Assembly: GCA_016213505.1 (NCBI GenBank)
Contig: JACRAF010000016.1
Location: 109,236 to 173,235 of the forward strand
Length of the DNA stretch: 64,000 nt
Source: Devosia nanyangense
GTDB taxonomy: Bacteria; Pseudomonadota; Alphaproteobacteria; Rhizobiales; Devosiaceae
Direction: 5' to 3'
Shown: one piece after another, positions 7,996-18,465 of the stretch
How positions within the stretch are numbered: the stretch's first letter is position 1
Layout: every line of letters begins with the position of its first letter
Notes under the pieces: model-generated
The model's input: only the letters and a program-made list of their open reading frames with translations
Database searches by the model: none
Told to the model about the DNA's origin: nothing
Position numbers and translations under genes: made by a program

Positions 7996-9126
7996 TTGAC
8001 CGCCACAGCCAAAGCCAAGCCGCCGTACCGCGCCGACGTCGTCGGCAGCTTCCTGCGTCCGGCCGCCGTCAAGGCGGCGCGCAAGGCGCACAACGAGGAC
8101 AAGACCATGTCCGACGCCGAGCTCAAGGCGATCGAGGACAAGGCCATCATCGACGTCATCAAGATGCAGGAAGCCGTCGGCCTCCGCGCCGTCACCGACG
8201 GCGAATTCCGACGCGCCTGGTGGCACTTCGATTTCATGGGGATGCTCGACGGGCTCGATATCATCCAGCGCGAGGGCGGCGGCATCCAGTTCCACGGCAC
8301 GGCGACCAAGGCCGACGTCCCGGTGATCAACGGCAAGCTCGATTTTCCCGCCGATCACCCGATGCTGGAACACTTCAAGTTCGTGAAGGCCAACACCGAC
8401 GTCACCCCGAAAATCTCCATTCCCGGCCCCAGCGCAGTGCACTTCCGCATCGCCAAGGACGACATCCACGTCAAGCAATACCACGACGACATCGAGGCCT
8501 ATTTCGCCGACATCGTGAAGACCTACCGCAAGGCCGTGCAGGCGTTCTACGACGCCGGCTGCCGCTACCTGCAGCTCGACGACATCTTCTTCGCCTATCT
8601 CTGCGATCCCAAGATCCGGGCGCAAAAGAAGGCCGAGGGCATCGATCCCGATTGGCTGATCGGGCAGTACGCCAAGATGATGCACGACTCGATCGAGGGT
8701 CGGCCCGCCGACATGCTGATCGGCATGCACATGTGCCGCGGCAACTTCAAATCCACCTGGGTCGCCGAAGGCGGCTACGACCCGGCCGCCGACGCGATCT
8801 TCAACCAGACCAGCGTCGACATTTACTTCATGGAATACGACACCGACCGCGCCGGCGGTCTGGAGCCGCTCAAGCGCCTGCCCAAGGGCAGCAAGCGCGT
8901 GATGGCCGGCTTCATCACCACCAAGACTGCTGAACTGGAGTCTCTTGACGATCTCAAGCGCAAGTTCGAGGCGGCCAGCAAATACGCCAGCCTCGATCAG
9001 CTCGGCATCGCCCCACAATGCGGCTTCGCGTCCACCGAGGAAGGCAACGCCATCACCGAGGACGACCAGAAGCGAAAGCTCGAACTGGTCGTCAAAACCG
9101 CCGAGGCCATCTGGGGCGGCGTCTAG
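7996..9126 (+). CDS. MetE C-terminal-domain protein, cobalamin-independent methyltransferase family
   Basis: A 376-residue protein matching only the catalytic C-terminal barrel of cobalamin-independent methionine synthase. The zinc ligands can be placed as His245 and Cys247 (GMHMCRGN), Glu280 (FMEYDTD) and Cys342 (APQCGF), spaced much as in MetE. The TTG at 7996 follows GGAGGA. The long N-terminal domain of MetE, which binds polyglutamyl folate, is absent. Core-only relatives include methylcobalamin:homocysteine and epoxyalkane:coenzyme M transferases, and many are uncharacterised. It could move a methyl group between a substrate thiol or ether and an acceptor. A link to O-methylated aromatics is only a hypothesis. 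Confidence 0.8.
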   Translation: MTATAKAKPPYRADVVGSFLRPAAVKAARKAHNEDKTMSDAELKAIEDKAIIDVIKMQEAVGLRAVTDGEFRRAWWHFDFMGMLDGLDIIQREGGGIQFHGTATKADVPVINGKLDFPADHPMLEHFKFVKANTDVTPKISIPGPSAVHFRIAKDDIHVKQYHDDIEAYFADIVKTYRKAVQAFYDAGCRYLQLDDIFFAYLCDPKIRAQKKAEGIDPDWLIGQYAKMMHDSIEGRPADMLIGMHMCRGNFKSTWVAEGGYDPAADAIFNQTSVDIYFMEYDTDRAGGLEPLKRLPKGSKRVMAGFITTKTAELESLDDLKRKFEAASKYASLDQLGIAPQCGFASTEEGNAITEDDQKRKLELVVKTAEAIWGGV

Positions 9127-9276
9127 GCTTGTTGGGCACCCGAGATGTGGACACGACCGTTGGCGCCGGTGAGGCGTCCGCGGCATAGCTGGCGCGATTC
9201 ATCATGCGACCCTAGTATCTCTCGGATGTGTTGGCCGCCGCACGGCCCTGCGCCCGCGTTCCTTCGAGAGGATTTC

Positions 9277-10140
9277 ATGTCGGTACTCAAGAGGATCGTT
9301 GCTAAGCTCGACGCCATGGCGCCAGCCGACCGCCAGATCGGGCAGTACATCCTCGACAACCCCGATCAGATGCTGCGTCTGTCGACCGCCGCCCTCGCGG
9401 CCCAGACCGGCCGCAGCCAGTCGAGCGTCGTCAAGTTCAGCCAGAAGCTCGGCTATGCCAGCTATCAGGAACTCAGGCTCGCCGTCAGCCAGGCCAAGTC
9501 GCAGGAATGGCATACAACGGCCGGCATGATCCACGGCTCGATCGAGCTGGGGGACAGCTATCTGACCATCCTGCGCAAGCTGGTCGGCAGCAAGGTGACG
9601 TCGATCCAGCACACAGCTTCGGCCAACAACGAGCGCGATATCGGCAGGGTGGTGGACATCCTCGACAAGGCCCGGCGCATCCATCTGGCCGGGGTCGGCG
9701 CGTCGTCGCTGGTGGCGCGGGATTTCTCCTACAAGCTGATGAAGCTCGGCCGTAACGTTCTGCACGACAGCGACAGCCACGTGCAGATGGCCAATGCCTC
9801 GACGCTGGGCGCCGAGGACGTGCTGTTCGCGCTCTCCCATTCGGGAACCAGCATCGAGACCCTGCGCATCGCCGAACTGGCCCGCCAGCGCGGCGTGACG
9901 GTGATCGCCGTCACCGGCCTGCAGGACAATCCCCTGAGCCGGGTGGCGCACATCTGCCTGCACTCGGTGGCCGACGAGGATCGCGTCCGCTCCTCCTCGA
10001 TCACGGCGCGCGATGCGCAGCTGACCCTCACGGACCTGCTGTTCATCCAGCTTGTGCAGCGGCAGCCGGACTCCAACGAGTACGTGCACAACAGCGAGAC
10101 GGCCGTTTCCGTGCTGAAGGTCGCACCTCCCAAGGGATAG
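9277..10140 (+). CDS. MurR/RpiR family transcriptional regulator
   Basis: A 287-residue regulator with an N-terminal RpiR-type helix-turn-helix (residues about 30-70, including RLSTAALAAQTGRSQSSVVK) and a C-terminal SIS sugar-phosphate-binding domain (VGASSLVARDFSYKL, ALSHSGTSIET). The ATG at 9277 follows GAGAGGA; longer in-frame starts lack a clear ribosome site. It sits directly upstream of murQ, as E. coli murR does, except that here both genes point the same way. The likely effector is MurNAc-6-phosphate and the likely target is the 10194-10210 palindrome. Confidence 0.87.
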   Translation: MSVLKRIVAKLDAMAPADRQIGQYILDNPDQMLRLSTAALAAQTGRSQSSVVKFSQKLGYASYQELRLAVSQAKSQEWHTTAGMIHGSIELGDSYLTILRKLVGSKVTSIQHTASANNERDIGRVVDILDKARRIHLAGVGASSLVARDFSYKLMKLGRNVLHDSDSHVQMANASTLGAEDVLFALSHSGTSIETLRIAELARQRGVTVIAVTGLQDNPLSRVAHICLHSVADEDRVRSSSITARDAQLTLTDLLFIQLVQRQPDSNEYVHNSETAVSVLKVAPPKG

Positions 10141-10193
10141 GTCGTCGTCCGCACTGCGGCCCGGTCGCGGAGAAGGGTTTGTCGTCGACCCGA

Positions 10194-10246
10194 TGGAATA
10201 TGATATTCCAAATCTTGTTTGACAGATGGAATATATGAGTTAGGTT
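10194..10246 (+). promoter_or_regulatory. murQ promoter with MurR operator
   Basis: TGGAATATGATATTCCA (10194-10210) is a perfect 17-bp palindrome. It is followed by TTGACA (10219-10224), a second half-site TGGAATATA (10227-10235) inside the spacer, and a possible -10 TAGGTT (10241-10246, 16-bp spacing). The block lies between the RpiR regulator and murQ, so the regulator probably represses the operon and responds to a sugar phosphate. Confidence 0.7.
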
Positions 10247-10302
10247 GGTTCGTCGACGAGCGGTAGGGGCTGCTCCTCGACCCAAATGGCGAAAGCGAGC
10301 CT

Positions 10303-11229
<927 letters not shown>

Positions 11230-12753
11230 ATGGGACGGCATTTTACACATGGACTGATCTCGGGCATTGCCTTGGCGGCATTGCTCGGCTCGGCCACCAT
11301 CGCGACGCCGGCCGGCGCAGCAACGCTGCGCATGGCCTGGGCGCAGGACGCAACGGGCCTCGATCCGCAAAAGCAGACGGCGTTCTCGTCGCTGCGCCTG
11401 CTCGAGCTGATCTATGAGCCGCTGGTCCGGCTCGACGCGACGCTGCAGGTCGTGCCCGCCATCGCCGACAGCTGGGAATTCGCTGCCGACGGCCTGACGC
11501 TGACCTTCAAGCTCAACCCGAAGGCGAAGTTCTCCTCGGGCGTGCCGGTCACCTCGGAGGATGTGAAGGCGTCGTTCGCCCGCATTCTCGATGAGGCGAC
11601 CGCCGCGGCGACGCGCGCCAATTTCCTCTCGATTTCCGGCATGGACACGCCCGACCCGACCACCATCGTGTTCCATCTGTCGCAGCCCGACGCGCCCATC
11701 CTGGTCGCAATGGCAACGATCAACGCCGCCATCGTGCCCGCCGCCGAGATCACCGCCGGCACCATCGGCACCAAGGCCATCGGCTCGGGCCCGTTCAAGC
11801 TCGACCAGTGGAATCCGAATGCCAGCGAAGCGCTGAGCCCCAATGCCGATTGGGCCGGCGGCAAGACCGGCGTCGACGGCATCACCATCTCGGTGCTGCC
11901 GGACGAAACCGCGATCCTCGCCTCGCTGCGCGCCGGACAGACCGACTTCGCCCTGCTCAACGATCCACTTGTCGCCACGCTCGTCCCCGATGAGCCGAAC
12001 CTGCAGCTCAACCGGGTGCCCGGCCTCGCCTATAACGTCCTGCAGCTCAACCCGTCGCGGAAGCCAATGGACAACCTCCAGGTCCGCCAGGCCATTTCCT
12101 GCGCGGTCAACCGCCAGGAGATCATCGACACCGCGCTGGTGGGCGAGGGCAAAGTGACCGGCCCGCTGACCATGCCGGCCTATGCCAGCGATCCAAACAC
12201 GCTGTTCTGCTACACGCAGGACGTCGAAAAGGCCAAGCAGCTGATGAAGGACGCCGGCTTTGCCGACGGCTTCTCGGCGACGGTGATCGCCGCGACCGGT
12301 GAGCCGCCGGTGGCCTCGTCCGAGGCCCAGGTGCTGCAGAGCCAGCTCGCCGCCATCGGCATCAAGCTCGACATCAAGATGATGGAACTCAACGTCTATG
12401 TGGACGCGTGGCTGAAGGGCGATTTCGACATGGCGGTGGCGCAGAACGGCGGCCGCCCCGACCCGTACCCGATGTACAATCGCTACTTCACCAAGGACGG
12501 CAACCTCCTGAAAGTCTCGAACTACGTCGACGACACGCTCGACGGCCTGATGCAGGAGGGACGCAAGGAGACCGACCCGGCCAAGCGCAAGGAGATCTTC
12601 GCCAAGTTCGAGGCGCACCTCGCCGAGATGTCGCCCTGGGTCTGGCTCTCCACCTCCTACAGCTACACCGCGCAGCTCAAGACCGTGCACGGCTTCGAGC
12701 CGTCGCCGACCGGCACGCTGTACTCGTTGAGCAAGGTCACCCTCGACAATTGA
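11230..12753 (+). CDS. ABC transporter substrate-binding protein, family 5 (oligopeptide type)
   Basis: A 507-residue extracytoplasmic binding protein. The signal peptide ends near TPAGAATL, and the mature N terminus (WAQDATGLDPQKQ) and YEPLVRLD fit family 5 solute-binding proteins such as DppA, OppA, MppA and NikA. It begins directly after the murQ stop codon, which ties it to peptidoglycan salvage. The expected ligand is a muropeptide, an anhydromuropeptide or anhydro-MurNAc. In Agrobacterium and Sinorhizobium, family 5 proteins of the Yej system import muropeptides. Ligand assignment here is inference. Confidence 0.88.
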   Translation: MGRHFTHGLISGIALAALLGSATIATPAGAATLRMAWAQDATGLDPQKQTAFSSLRLLELIYEPLVRLDATLQVVPAIADSWEFAADGLTLTFKLNPKAKFSSGVPVTSEDVKASFARILDEATAAATRANFLSISGMDTPDPTTIVFHLSQPDAPILVAMATINAAIVPAAEITAGTIGTKAIGSGPFKLDQWNPNASEALSPNADWAGGKTGVDGITISVLPDETAILASLRAGQTDFALLNDPLVATLVPDEPNLQLNRVPGLAYNVLQLNPSRKPMDNLQVRQAISCAVNRQEIIDTALVGEGKVTGPLTMPAYASDPNTLFCYTQDVEKAKQLMKDAGFADGFSATVIAATGEPPVASSEAQVLQSQLAAIGIKLDIKMMELNVYVDAWLKGDFDMAVAQNGGRPDPYPMYNRYFTKDGNLLKVSNYVDDTLDGLMQEGRKETDPAKRKEIFAKFEAHLAEMSPWVWLSTSYSYTAQLKTVHGFEPSPTGTLYSLSKVTLDN

Positions 12754-12814
12754 TGCCGAGCTTCGGTAGCGGGCCTATGGTCCGCTACCCCTTTTCTCGC
12801 GCAAGGCCACGCCC

Positions 12815-13774
12815 ATGAACTACCTGACCCAGCGGCTGGCAACGTTTCCGCTGATCCTGCTGGGCGTTTCCGTTCTCGTCTTCGTCTCGATCCGGCTGAT
12901 CCCGGGTGATGCGATCACCGCGATGCTGGGAACCGAGGCGGGGCTGTTGACGCCGGACCAGCGCGCCTCGCTCGCCGCCTATTTCGGCATCGACCAGCCG
13001 ATCTATCTGCAGTACGGGCGCTGGCTCGTGGGGCTGTTCAGCGGCGATCTCGGGATCTCGGTCACCTATGGCCGGCCGGTGCTCGCCGTGATCCTCGAGC
13101 GCTTCCCGCTCACCCTCGAACTGGCGCTGCTCTCGATGGTCATCGCGCTGTGCGTCGGCATCCCGGCCGGCGTTCTTGCCGCGACGCGCAACGAGGGGCC
13201 GGCCGATCTGGGCATCCGCGTCCTGGCCATGCTCGGCCAATCGACCCCGAGCTTCGTCGTCGGCCTCGTCATCATCTTCGTCCTGTCGGTGGTCTTCGGG
13301 GCCGTGCCGCCGATGGGAATTTTCACGCCGATTTACGTGAACCCGCTGGTCAATCTCAGCCAACTGATCTTTCCGGCCATCACGCTGGGCTTTGCCTTCG
13401 CTGCCTCGGTGACGCGAATTTCGCGCTCGGCCATGCTCGATGTGCTCAGCGACGACTATGTCCGCACCGCCCGCAGCAAGGGTGCCTCGGCGCGCAGCGT
13501 GATCTGGCGCCACGCCTTCCCCAATGCGCTGATCCCGGTGGTCACCCTGAGCGGCATCGAGTTCGGCTACCTGCTCGGCGGCGCCGTCATCGTCGAGCAG
13601 ATCTTCGCACTGCCCGGCATCGGCCGGCTGGTGCTCGATGCGATCAGCCAGCGCGACTACGCTCTGGTCGAGGGCTGCGTTTTGTTCATCGCCCTCAACT
13701 TCCTCATCGTCAATCTGCTGGTCGATCTCGCCTACGCGGCGCTCGATCCGCGCATCCGGCTCGGGGGGCGCTGA
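12815..13774 (+). CDS. ABC transporter permease (DppB type)
   Basis: A 319-residue inner-membrane permease of the oligopeptide/nickel family. The N terminus MNYLTQRLATFPLILLGVSV and RLIPGDAI are typical of DppB, and the cytoplasmic EAA-like loop is RTARSKGASARSVIWRHAFP. Six transmembrane segments are expected. Its stop overlaps the ATG of the next permease by one base. It forms the membrane channel together with that second permease for the murQ-linked importer. Confidence 0.92.
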   Translation: MNYLTQRLATFPLILLGVSVLVFVSIRLIPGDAITAMLGTEAGLLTPDQRASLAAYFGIDQPIYLQYGRWLVGLFSGDLGISVTYGRPVLAVILERFPLTLELALLSMVIALCVGIPAGVLAATRNEGPADLGIRVLAMLGQSTPSFVVGLVIIFVLSVVFGAVPPMGIFTPIYVNPLVNLSQLIFPAITLGFAFAASVTRISRSAMLDVLSDDYVRTARSKGASARSVIWRHAFPNALIPVVTLSGIEFGYLLGGAVIVEQIFALPGIGRLVLDAISQRDYALVEGCVLFIALNFLIVNLLVDLAYAALDPRIRLGGR

Positions 13775-14613
13775 TGCGTATCCTCGGCGCCATCGCCCGG
13801 CATCCGAGCGGCCGCATCGGCGCTGCCATCATCGCCGTGTACCTGCTGGCTGCAGTCCTCGGCGCGTTCGGCATCACCCCGCACGATCCGCTCCAGCAGT
13901 TCCGCATCGACCGGCTGCACGCCCCCAGCACCACCTACTGGATGGGCACGGACCTCCTCGGCCGCGACGCCACGAGCCGGCTGATGCGGGGGATCGGGCA
14001 GTCGTTCGTCATCGCCTTCGCCTCGGTCGCCATCGCCACCGCCGCCGGCACCGTCATCGGCCTGCTGGCCGCCTGGTGGGGCAACCTGTGGGACGGCATT
14101 CTGATGCGGGTCATGGATGTGCTGCTGGCATTCCCGGCGATCCTGCTGGCGCTGCTCATCATCGCCATCGTCGGCCCCGGCACCTTCACCAGCGTCGCCG
14201 CCATCGGCATCGTCTACACTCCGATCTTCGCCCGCGTCGTGCGCGGTCCGGCGCTGTCGCTGAAGCAGCGCGATTTCGTCGACGCGGCGCGCACCTTCGG
14301 CAGCTCGCAGACGTTCATCCTCACGCGGCATCTGCTGCTCAATCTCGTCGCGCCGCTGACCGTGCAGGTGACCCTGGCGCTGGCCTGGGCCCTGCTGACC
14401 GAAGCGGGATTGAGCTTTCTCGGCCTCGGCACGCAGCCACCGTCGCCCTCGCTCGGCCTTATGCTGAGCGAGAGCCGCAATCTGATGGAGCGGGCGCCCT
14501 GGCTGATGCTGTTTCCGGCGCTCGTCATCATGCTCGGGATCCTGGGCTTCAACCTTACCGGCGACGCGCTGCGCGACATTCTCGATCCGCGCACGCAAGG
14601 GCGGGCGGCATGA
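13774..14613 (+). CDS. ABC transporter permease (DppC type)
   Basis: A 279-residue permease with the DppC features: an N-terminal transmembrane segment followed by HDPLQQFRIDRLHAPS, the WMGTDLLGRDATSRLMRG motif and the EAA loop DAARTFGSSQTFILTRHLL. The true start is the ATG at 13774, overlapping the upstream permease stop; the longer open frame inside that gene is spurious. The stop overlaps the start of the ATPase gene (ATGA). It is the second transmembrane subunit of the muropeptide-type importer. Confidence 0.92.
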   Translation: MRILGAIARHPSGRIGAAIIAVYLLAAVLGAFGITPHDPLQQFRIDRLHAPSTTYWMGTDLLGRDATSRLMRGIGQSFVIAFASVAIATAAGTVIGLLAAWWGNLWDGILMRVMDVLLAFPAILLALLIIAIVGPGTFTSVAAIGIVYTPIFARVVRGPALSLKQRDFVDAARTFGSSQTFILTRHLLLNLVAPLTVQVTLALAWALLTEAGLSFLGLGTQPPSPSLGLMLSESRNLMERAPWLMLFPALVIMLGILGFNLTGDALRDILDPRTQGRAA

Positions 14614-16343
14614 GCGCGCTGCTCTCCGTTCAAGGCCTCCGCGTCGGCTTCGGCCGCGATCCGCAACGGAGCGAAGTGGTCAAGGGCGTGAGCTTCGACC
14701 TTGGCGCCGGTCAGACCCTCGGCATTGTCGGCGAAAGCGGCTCGGGCAAATCGGTGACGGCGTTGTCGATCAACCGGCTGGTCGATTTCGGCGGCGGCCG
14801 GATCACCGGCGGCAGCATCGTCCTTGAGCGTAGCGACGGCACGCCGCTCGATGTCACCAAAGCCGACGAGTCGTCCCTCATCCACGTCCGGGGCCGCGAC
14901 ATCGGCATGATCTTTCAGGAGCCGATGACCTCGCTCAATCCGGTGCACACCATCGGCGCCCAGATCGAGGAGGCGTTCCGGCTCAATCGCGGTCTCAGCG
15001 GCCGCGCCGCGACGCTGGCGGCGCGGGATGCGCTCGACCGGGTCCGCATTCCCGATGCGGCGCAGCGGCTCGGCTACTTCCCCCATCAGCTCTCGGGCGG
15101 CATGCGGCAGCGCGTCATGATCGCCATGGTCATCGCCAGCAACCCGCGCCTCTTGATCGCCGACGAGCCGACCACGGCCCTCGACGTCACGGTGCAGGCG
15201 CAGGTCATGGCGCTGCTGGCCGAGCTCAAGCGCGAGATGGGCATGGCCATGATCTTCATCAGCCACGACATCGGGCTGGTCGCCGGTATCGCCGACGAGA
15301 TCATGGTGATGCAGAGCGGGCAGGCGGTCGAGCAGGGCCGGCTCAACGACGTTCTCGATCGTCCGCAGCACGAGTACACGCGGCACCTGCTCGAGGCCGT
15401 GCCCCACTTCAACGGCGGCCGGGCAACGCGCAGCGACGGAAAGCGCACCGAGGCTGCGACGCCGGTCGTCGCGGTGGACGATCTGGTCGTGCGCTTCCCG
15501 ATCGCCAGGGGATTGTTCCGGACCGGCGCCGGCTCGGTGCACGCGGTCGACGGCGTGGAGTTCGATCTGCTGCCCGGCGAAACCCTCGGCATCGTCGGCG
15601 AAAGCGGCTCGGGAAAATCGACCGCCGCTCGCGCCGTGCTCGGGCTGGTCAAGGCAACGCGCGGGCGGATCGACATCGCCGCTGGGCGCAGCCGTCGGCC
15701 GGTACAGATGGTGTTTCAGGACCCGTTCTCGTCGCTCAATCCGCGACTCGACGTCGAGAGCCTCTTGGCTGAGCCCGCCATCGCCAATGGCCAGCGCGTC
15801 GATGAAAAACTGCGCCAGCGGATGATGTTCCTGCTGGGTCGCGTCGGGCTGCCCGACGACGCGCTCAGGCGCTATCCGCATCAGTTCTCCGGCGGCCAGC
15901 GGCAGCGCCTCTGCATCGCCCGCGCCCTGATGCTCAATCCCGATGTGGTGGTCCTGGACGAGGCGGTCTCCGCCCTCGATGTTTCGGTGCAGGCGCGGGT
16001 CCTCGACCTCCTGATCGACCTCCAGCACGAGTTCGGGCTCGCCTATCTCTTCATCTCGCACGATATGGCGGTGGTCGAGCGGATCGCCCATCGGATCGCC
16101 GTGATGTATGCCGGCCAGATCGTCGAGATCGGCGATGCTGCCGCCGTGCTGTCCTCGCCCCAGCACAGCTACACCAGGCGGCTGATCGCGGCGGTGCCGG
16201 CGATCGAGCGGCGACAGGCGCGCTTCACGATCGATGCGACACAGGTGCCCTCGCTGGTGCGGCCGGCCGGGTTCGAACCCGCCCCACCGCAATGGCGCGA
16301 GGCCGGGGCCGACCATCGGGTGCGGGTGGAGGCCAACCCATGA
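14610..16343 (+). CDS. Fused dual-domain ABC transporter ATP-binding protein (DppD-DppF / YejF type)
   Basis: A 577-residue protein holding two complete nucleotide-binding domains. Domain 1 has GIVGESGSGKSVT, LSGGMRQRVMIA and IADEPTTALDV. Domain 2, from about residue 285, has GIVGESGSGKSTA, FSGGQRQRLCIA and VLDEAVSALDV. Both Walker A and signature motifs are intact, so both sites could hydrolyse ATP. This fused arrangement is also that of YejF. It energises uptake through the two preceding permeases. The final 30 or so residues are rich in Pro and Arg and lie beyond the usual C-terminal peptide-transporter extension. Confidence 0.92.
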   Translation: MSALLSVQGLRVGFGRDPQRSEVVKGVSFDLGAGQTLGIVGESGSGKSVTALSINRLVDFGGGRITGGSIVLERSDGTPLDVTKADESSLIHVRGRDIGMIFQEPMTSLNPVHTIGAQIEEAFRLNRGLSGRAATLAARDALDRVRIPDAAQRLGYFPHQLSGGMRQRVMIAMVIASNPRLLIADEPTTALDVTVQAQVMALLAELKREMGMAMIFISHDIGLVAGIADEIMVMQSGQAVEQGRLNDVLDRPQHEYTRHLLEAVPHFNGGRATRSDGKRTEAATPVVAVDDLVVRFPIARGLFRTGAGSVHAVDGVEFDLLPGETLGIVGESGSGKSTAARAVLGLVKATRGRIDIAAGRSRRPVQMVFQDPFSSLNPRLDVESLLAEPAIANGQRVDEKLRQRMMFLLGRVGLPDDALRRYPHQFSGGQRQRLCIARALMLNPDVVVLDEAVSALDVSVQARVLDLLIDLQHEFGLAYLFISHDMAVVERIAHRIAVMYAGQIVEIGDAAAVLSSPQHSYTRRLIAAVPAIERRQARFTIDATQVPSLVRPAGFEPAPPQWREAGADHRVRVEANP

Positions 16344-17344
16344 GCGAGGTTCAAGACACGCTCGATCGCGCCCTCGCGCCCTTACAGACCGCCGTCGAGG
16401 CCGGGCGCGTCCCCGGTGGGGTGCTGGGCATCGTCGATCGTGACGGCCACCGTGCGGTCCGCGCGCTGGGTTCGGCACAACTGGTGCCCACGCCAAGGCC
16501 GATGATCGAGGACACCTGGTTCGATCTCGCTTCGCTGACCAAGGTGATCTTCACCACGCCGCGCATCCTCGCGCTCGCCGAAGCGGGGACCATCGATCTC
16601 GACGCGCCGCTGATCTCGGTGCTGCGCGATTTCCGCCAATACGATGCCGGCAACTGGGAACGCCGGATCACCTTCCGCCAGTGCCTCGGGCACCAGACGC
16701 CGCTGCCCGCGGTGTTTCCGATCTACACCTATGGCCGCGATCCCGACCTGCTTCGGGCCTTCGTCCTGCAACACCAATGGCCGGCCGGACCGCCGGTCTA
16801 TTCCGACATCAACTTCATCCTGCTCGGGCTGGCGCTGGAACGCCTCGCCGGCAAGACCATCCGTGAGCTCGATGCCGGCCCCGGCTTCGCCTGGTCCGCC
16901 GACCCGGCGACCGCCGCCGCGACCGAGGACTGCACCTGGCGCCATCGCGTGCTGTCGGGCGAGGTCCACGACGACAATTGCGCTGCGCTCGCTGGCGCCG
17001 GCCATGCGGGCCTCTTCGGCACGGCCGCCGCCATCCTCGATTTCGGCCGCGGCCTGCTCGATGGGACGGGGGCATCGGCGAACGCCATTTCACTGATGCG
17101 CCGCCCGCTCTCGGCCACCCGCACGCATGGCTGGGAGCGGTCCCATGCCGGATGGTCCGGTGGCGACAACAGCAGTCCCGGCACCATCGGCCACACCGGC
17201 TTCACCGGTACCGGGCTGTGGATCGATTTCGACGCCGGCCGGGCCTGGACCCTGCTGACCAACCGCATCCACCCCACCCGCCATTTCGACAGCGGCATCG
17301 TCGCCCTGCGGCGGTCGGTCGGCGACCTCGTCAACGGAGCCTAG
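16340..17344 (+). CDS. Class C beta-lactamase-related serine hydrolase
   Basis: A 334-residue penicillin-recognising serine hydrolase. Catalytic elements are Ser65 and Lys68 (ASLTK), Tyr154 in YSD (in place of YxN) and His285-Thr-Gly (in place of KTG), spaced as in AmpC. I see no signal peptide, so a cytoplasmic location is likely. In E. coli the murQP operon also carries a protein of this fold, YfeW/PBP4B, which supports a role in trimming or releasing peptide or acyl groups from muropeptides. The Asp for Asn and His for Lys changes suggest an esterase or peptidase rather than a drug-hydrolysing lactamase. Confidence 0.8.
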   Translation: MSEVQDTLDRALAPLQTAVEAGRVPGGVLGIVDRDGHRAVRALGSAQLVPTPRPMIEDTWFDLASLTKVIFTTPRILALAEAGTIDLDAPLISVLRDFRQYDAGNWERRITFRQCLGHQTPLPAVFPIYTYGRDPDLLRAFVLQHQWPAGPPVYSDINFILLGLALERLAGKTIRELDAGPGFAWSADPATAAATEDCTWRHRVLSGEVHDDNCAALAGAGHAGLFGTAAAILDFGRGLLDGTGASANAISLMRRPLSATRTHGWERSHAGWSGGDNSSPGTIGHTGFTGTGLWIDFDAGRAWTLLTNRIHPTRHFDSGIVALRRSVGDLVNGA

Positions 17345-17346
17345 CC

Positions 17347-18465
17347 ATGAACCAGCCAATGTGGGCCGTCGGCCTGATGACCGGAACCGTGCTTGACGGC
17401 AATATCGACGTCGCCCTGATCAAGACCGACGGCGAGACCATCGCGGATTTCGGCACCTACCGGCTGGCGCCCTATCCGCAAGCGATACGCGCGCTGCTCG
17501 AGGCGACGCTGACCGCCGCCCGCGCCTGGAACTTCACCGGGCCCGAGCCGGCGATCTTCGGCGAAGCCGAGGACGCCCTGACCCGGGCGCAGTCCGCGGC
17601 GGTGCGCGAGCTGGTCGAAAGCCACGGCCTCGGCATGGCCGATATCGGCGTGGTCGGCTTCCATGGCCAGACGGTGCTGCATCGCGCGCCCCAGCCGGGT
17701 CGGCTGGGCGAGACGCGGCAGCTCGGCGATGGCGCGCTGATGCATCAGCTGCTGGGCTGCAAGGTCGTCTACGACTTCCGTTCGGCCGACATGCGGGCAG
17801 GGGGCCAGGGCGCGCCGCTCGCGGCGGCCTATCATGCCGCGCTCCTGCGCCGCGCCGGCTCGCATGGCGATGTGGCGGTGCTCAACCTCGGCGGCGTCGC
17901 CAACATTACCTGGTGGGACGGCGCCGACACCCTCGTCGCATTCGACACCGGGCCGGCGAGTGCACCCCTCAACGATTTCGTGCGCTCGCACGGGCTGGGC
18001 GAAATGGACCGCGACGGCCGGCTGGCGGAAGCCGGCAGCGTCGACGAAACGCGTCTCGCCCGGCTGCTGCAACACCCCTATCTCAGCGCGCCCTATCCCA
18101 AATCGCTCGACCGCTTCGACTTCGGCGCCTCGATGGCCGACGGGCTCAGCCCAGCGGATGGCGCGGCGCTCCTCACTGCCTTCACCGCGGCGGCGGTCGG
18201 CCGCGGCCTCGACCTGCTGCCGCAACGTCCCCATAAGCTGGTGGTCAGCGGCGGCGGCCGGCACAATCCGATGCTGATGGCCATGCTCGCCAGCCGCGCC
18301 GGCGTCGAAATCGTGCCCGCCGAGGCCTATGGCTGGAGCGGCGATGCGGTGGAGGCCGAGTGCTTTGCTTTTCTCGCGGTGCGGGTGCTGCGCGGCCTGC
18401 CGATCAGCTTCCCCTCGACCACCGGCGTGCCCGAGCCGCTGCGCGGCGGGCAAATCGCCGGCTAG
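17347..18465 (+). CDS. anmK: Anhydro-N-acetylmuramic acid kinase
   Basis: A 372-residue kinase, almost the length of E. coli AnmK (369). The N-terminal phosphate loop [16 protein letters not shown] corresponds to the GLMSGTSLDG signature with small changes. [12 protein letters not shown], the [11 protein letters not shown] segment, [13 protein letters not shown] and the [12 protein letters not shown] stretch are all characteristic. It opens the 1,6-anhydro ring while phosphorylating anhydro-MurNAc to MurNAc-6-phosphate, the MurQ substrate. It starts two bases after the serine hydrolase and is the last gene of the operon, overlapping the convergent GNAT gene by four bases. Confidence 0.94.
   Translation: MNQPMWAVGLMTGTVLDGNIDVALIKTDGETIADFGTYRLAPYPQAIRALLEATLTAARAWNFTGPEPAIFGEAEDALTRAQSAAVRELVESHGLGMADIGVVGFHGQTVLHRAPQPGRLGETRQLGDGALMHQLLGCKVVYDFRSADMRAGGQGAPLAAAYHAALLRRAGSHGDVAVLNLGGVANITWWDGADTLVAFDTGPASAPLNDFVRSHGLGEMDRDGRLAEAGSVDETRLARLLQHPYLSAPYPKSLDRFDFGASMADGLSPADGAALLTAFTAAAVGRGLDLLPQRPHKLVVSGGGRHNPMLMAMLASRAGVEIVPAEAYGWSGDAVEAECFAFLAVRVLRGLPISFPSTTGVPEPLRGGQIAG

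Noticed and set aside
7849..9186. Long antisense open frames opposite real genes, such as 7849-9186 (-), 14214-16496 (-) and 27691-29328 (+)
   Set aside because: They are typical high-GC shadow frames with Arg-, Ala- and His-rich composition, no domain signal, and no ribosome site. Each lies opposite a gene with clear family motifs.
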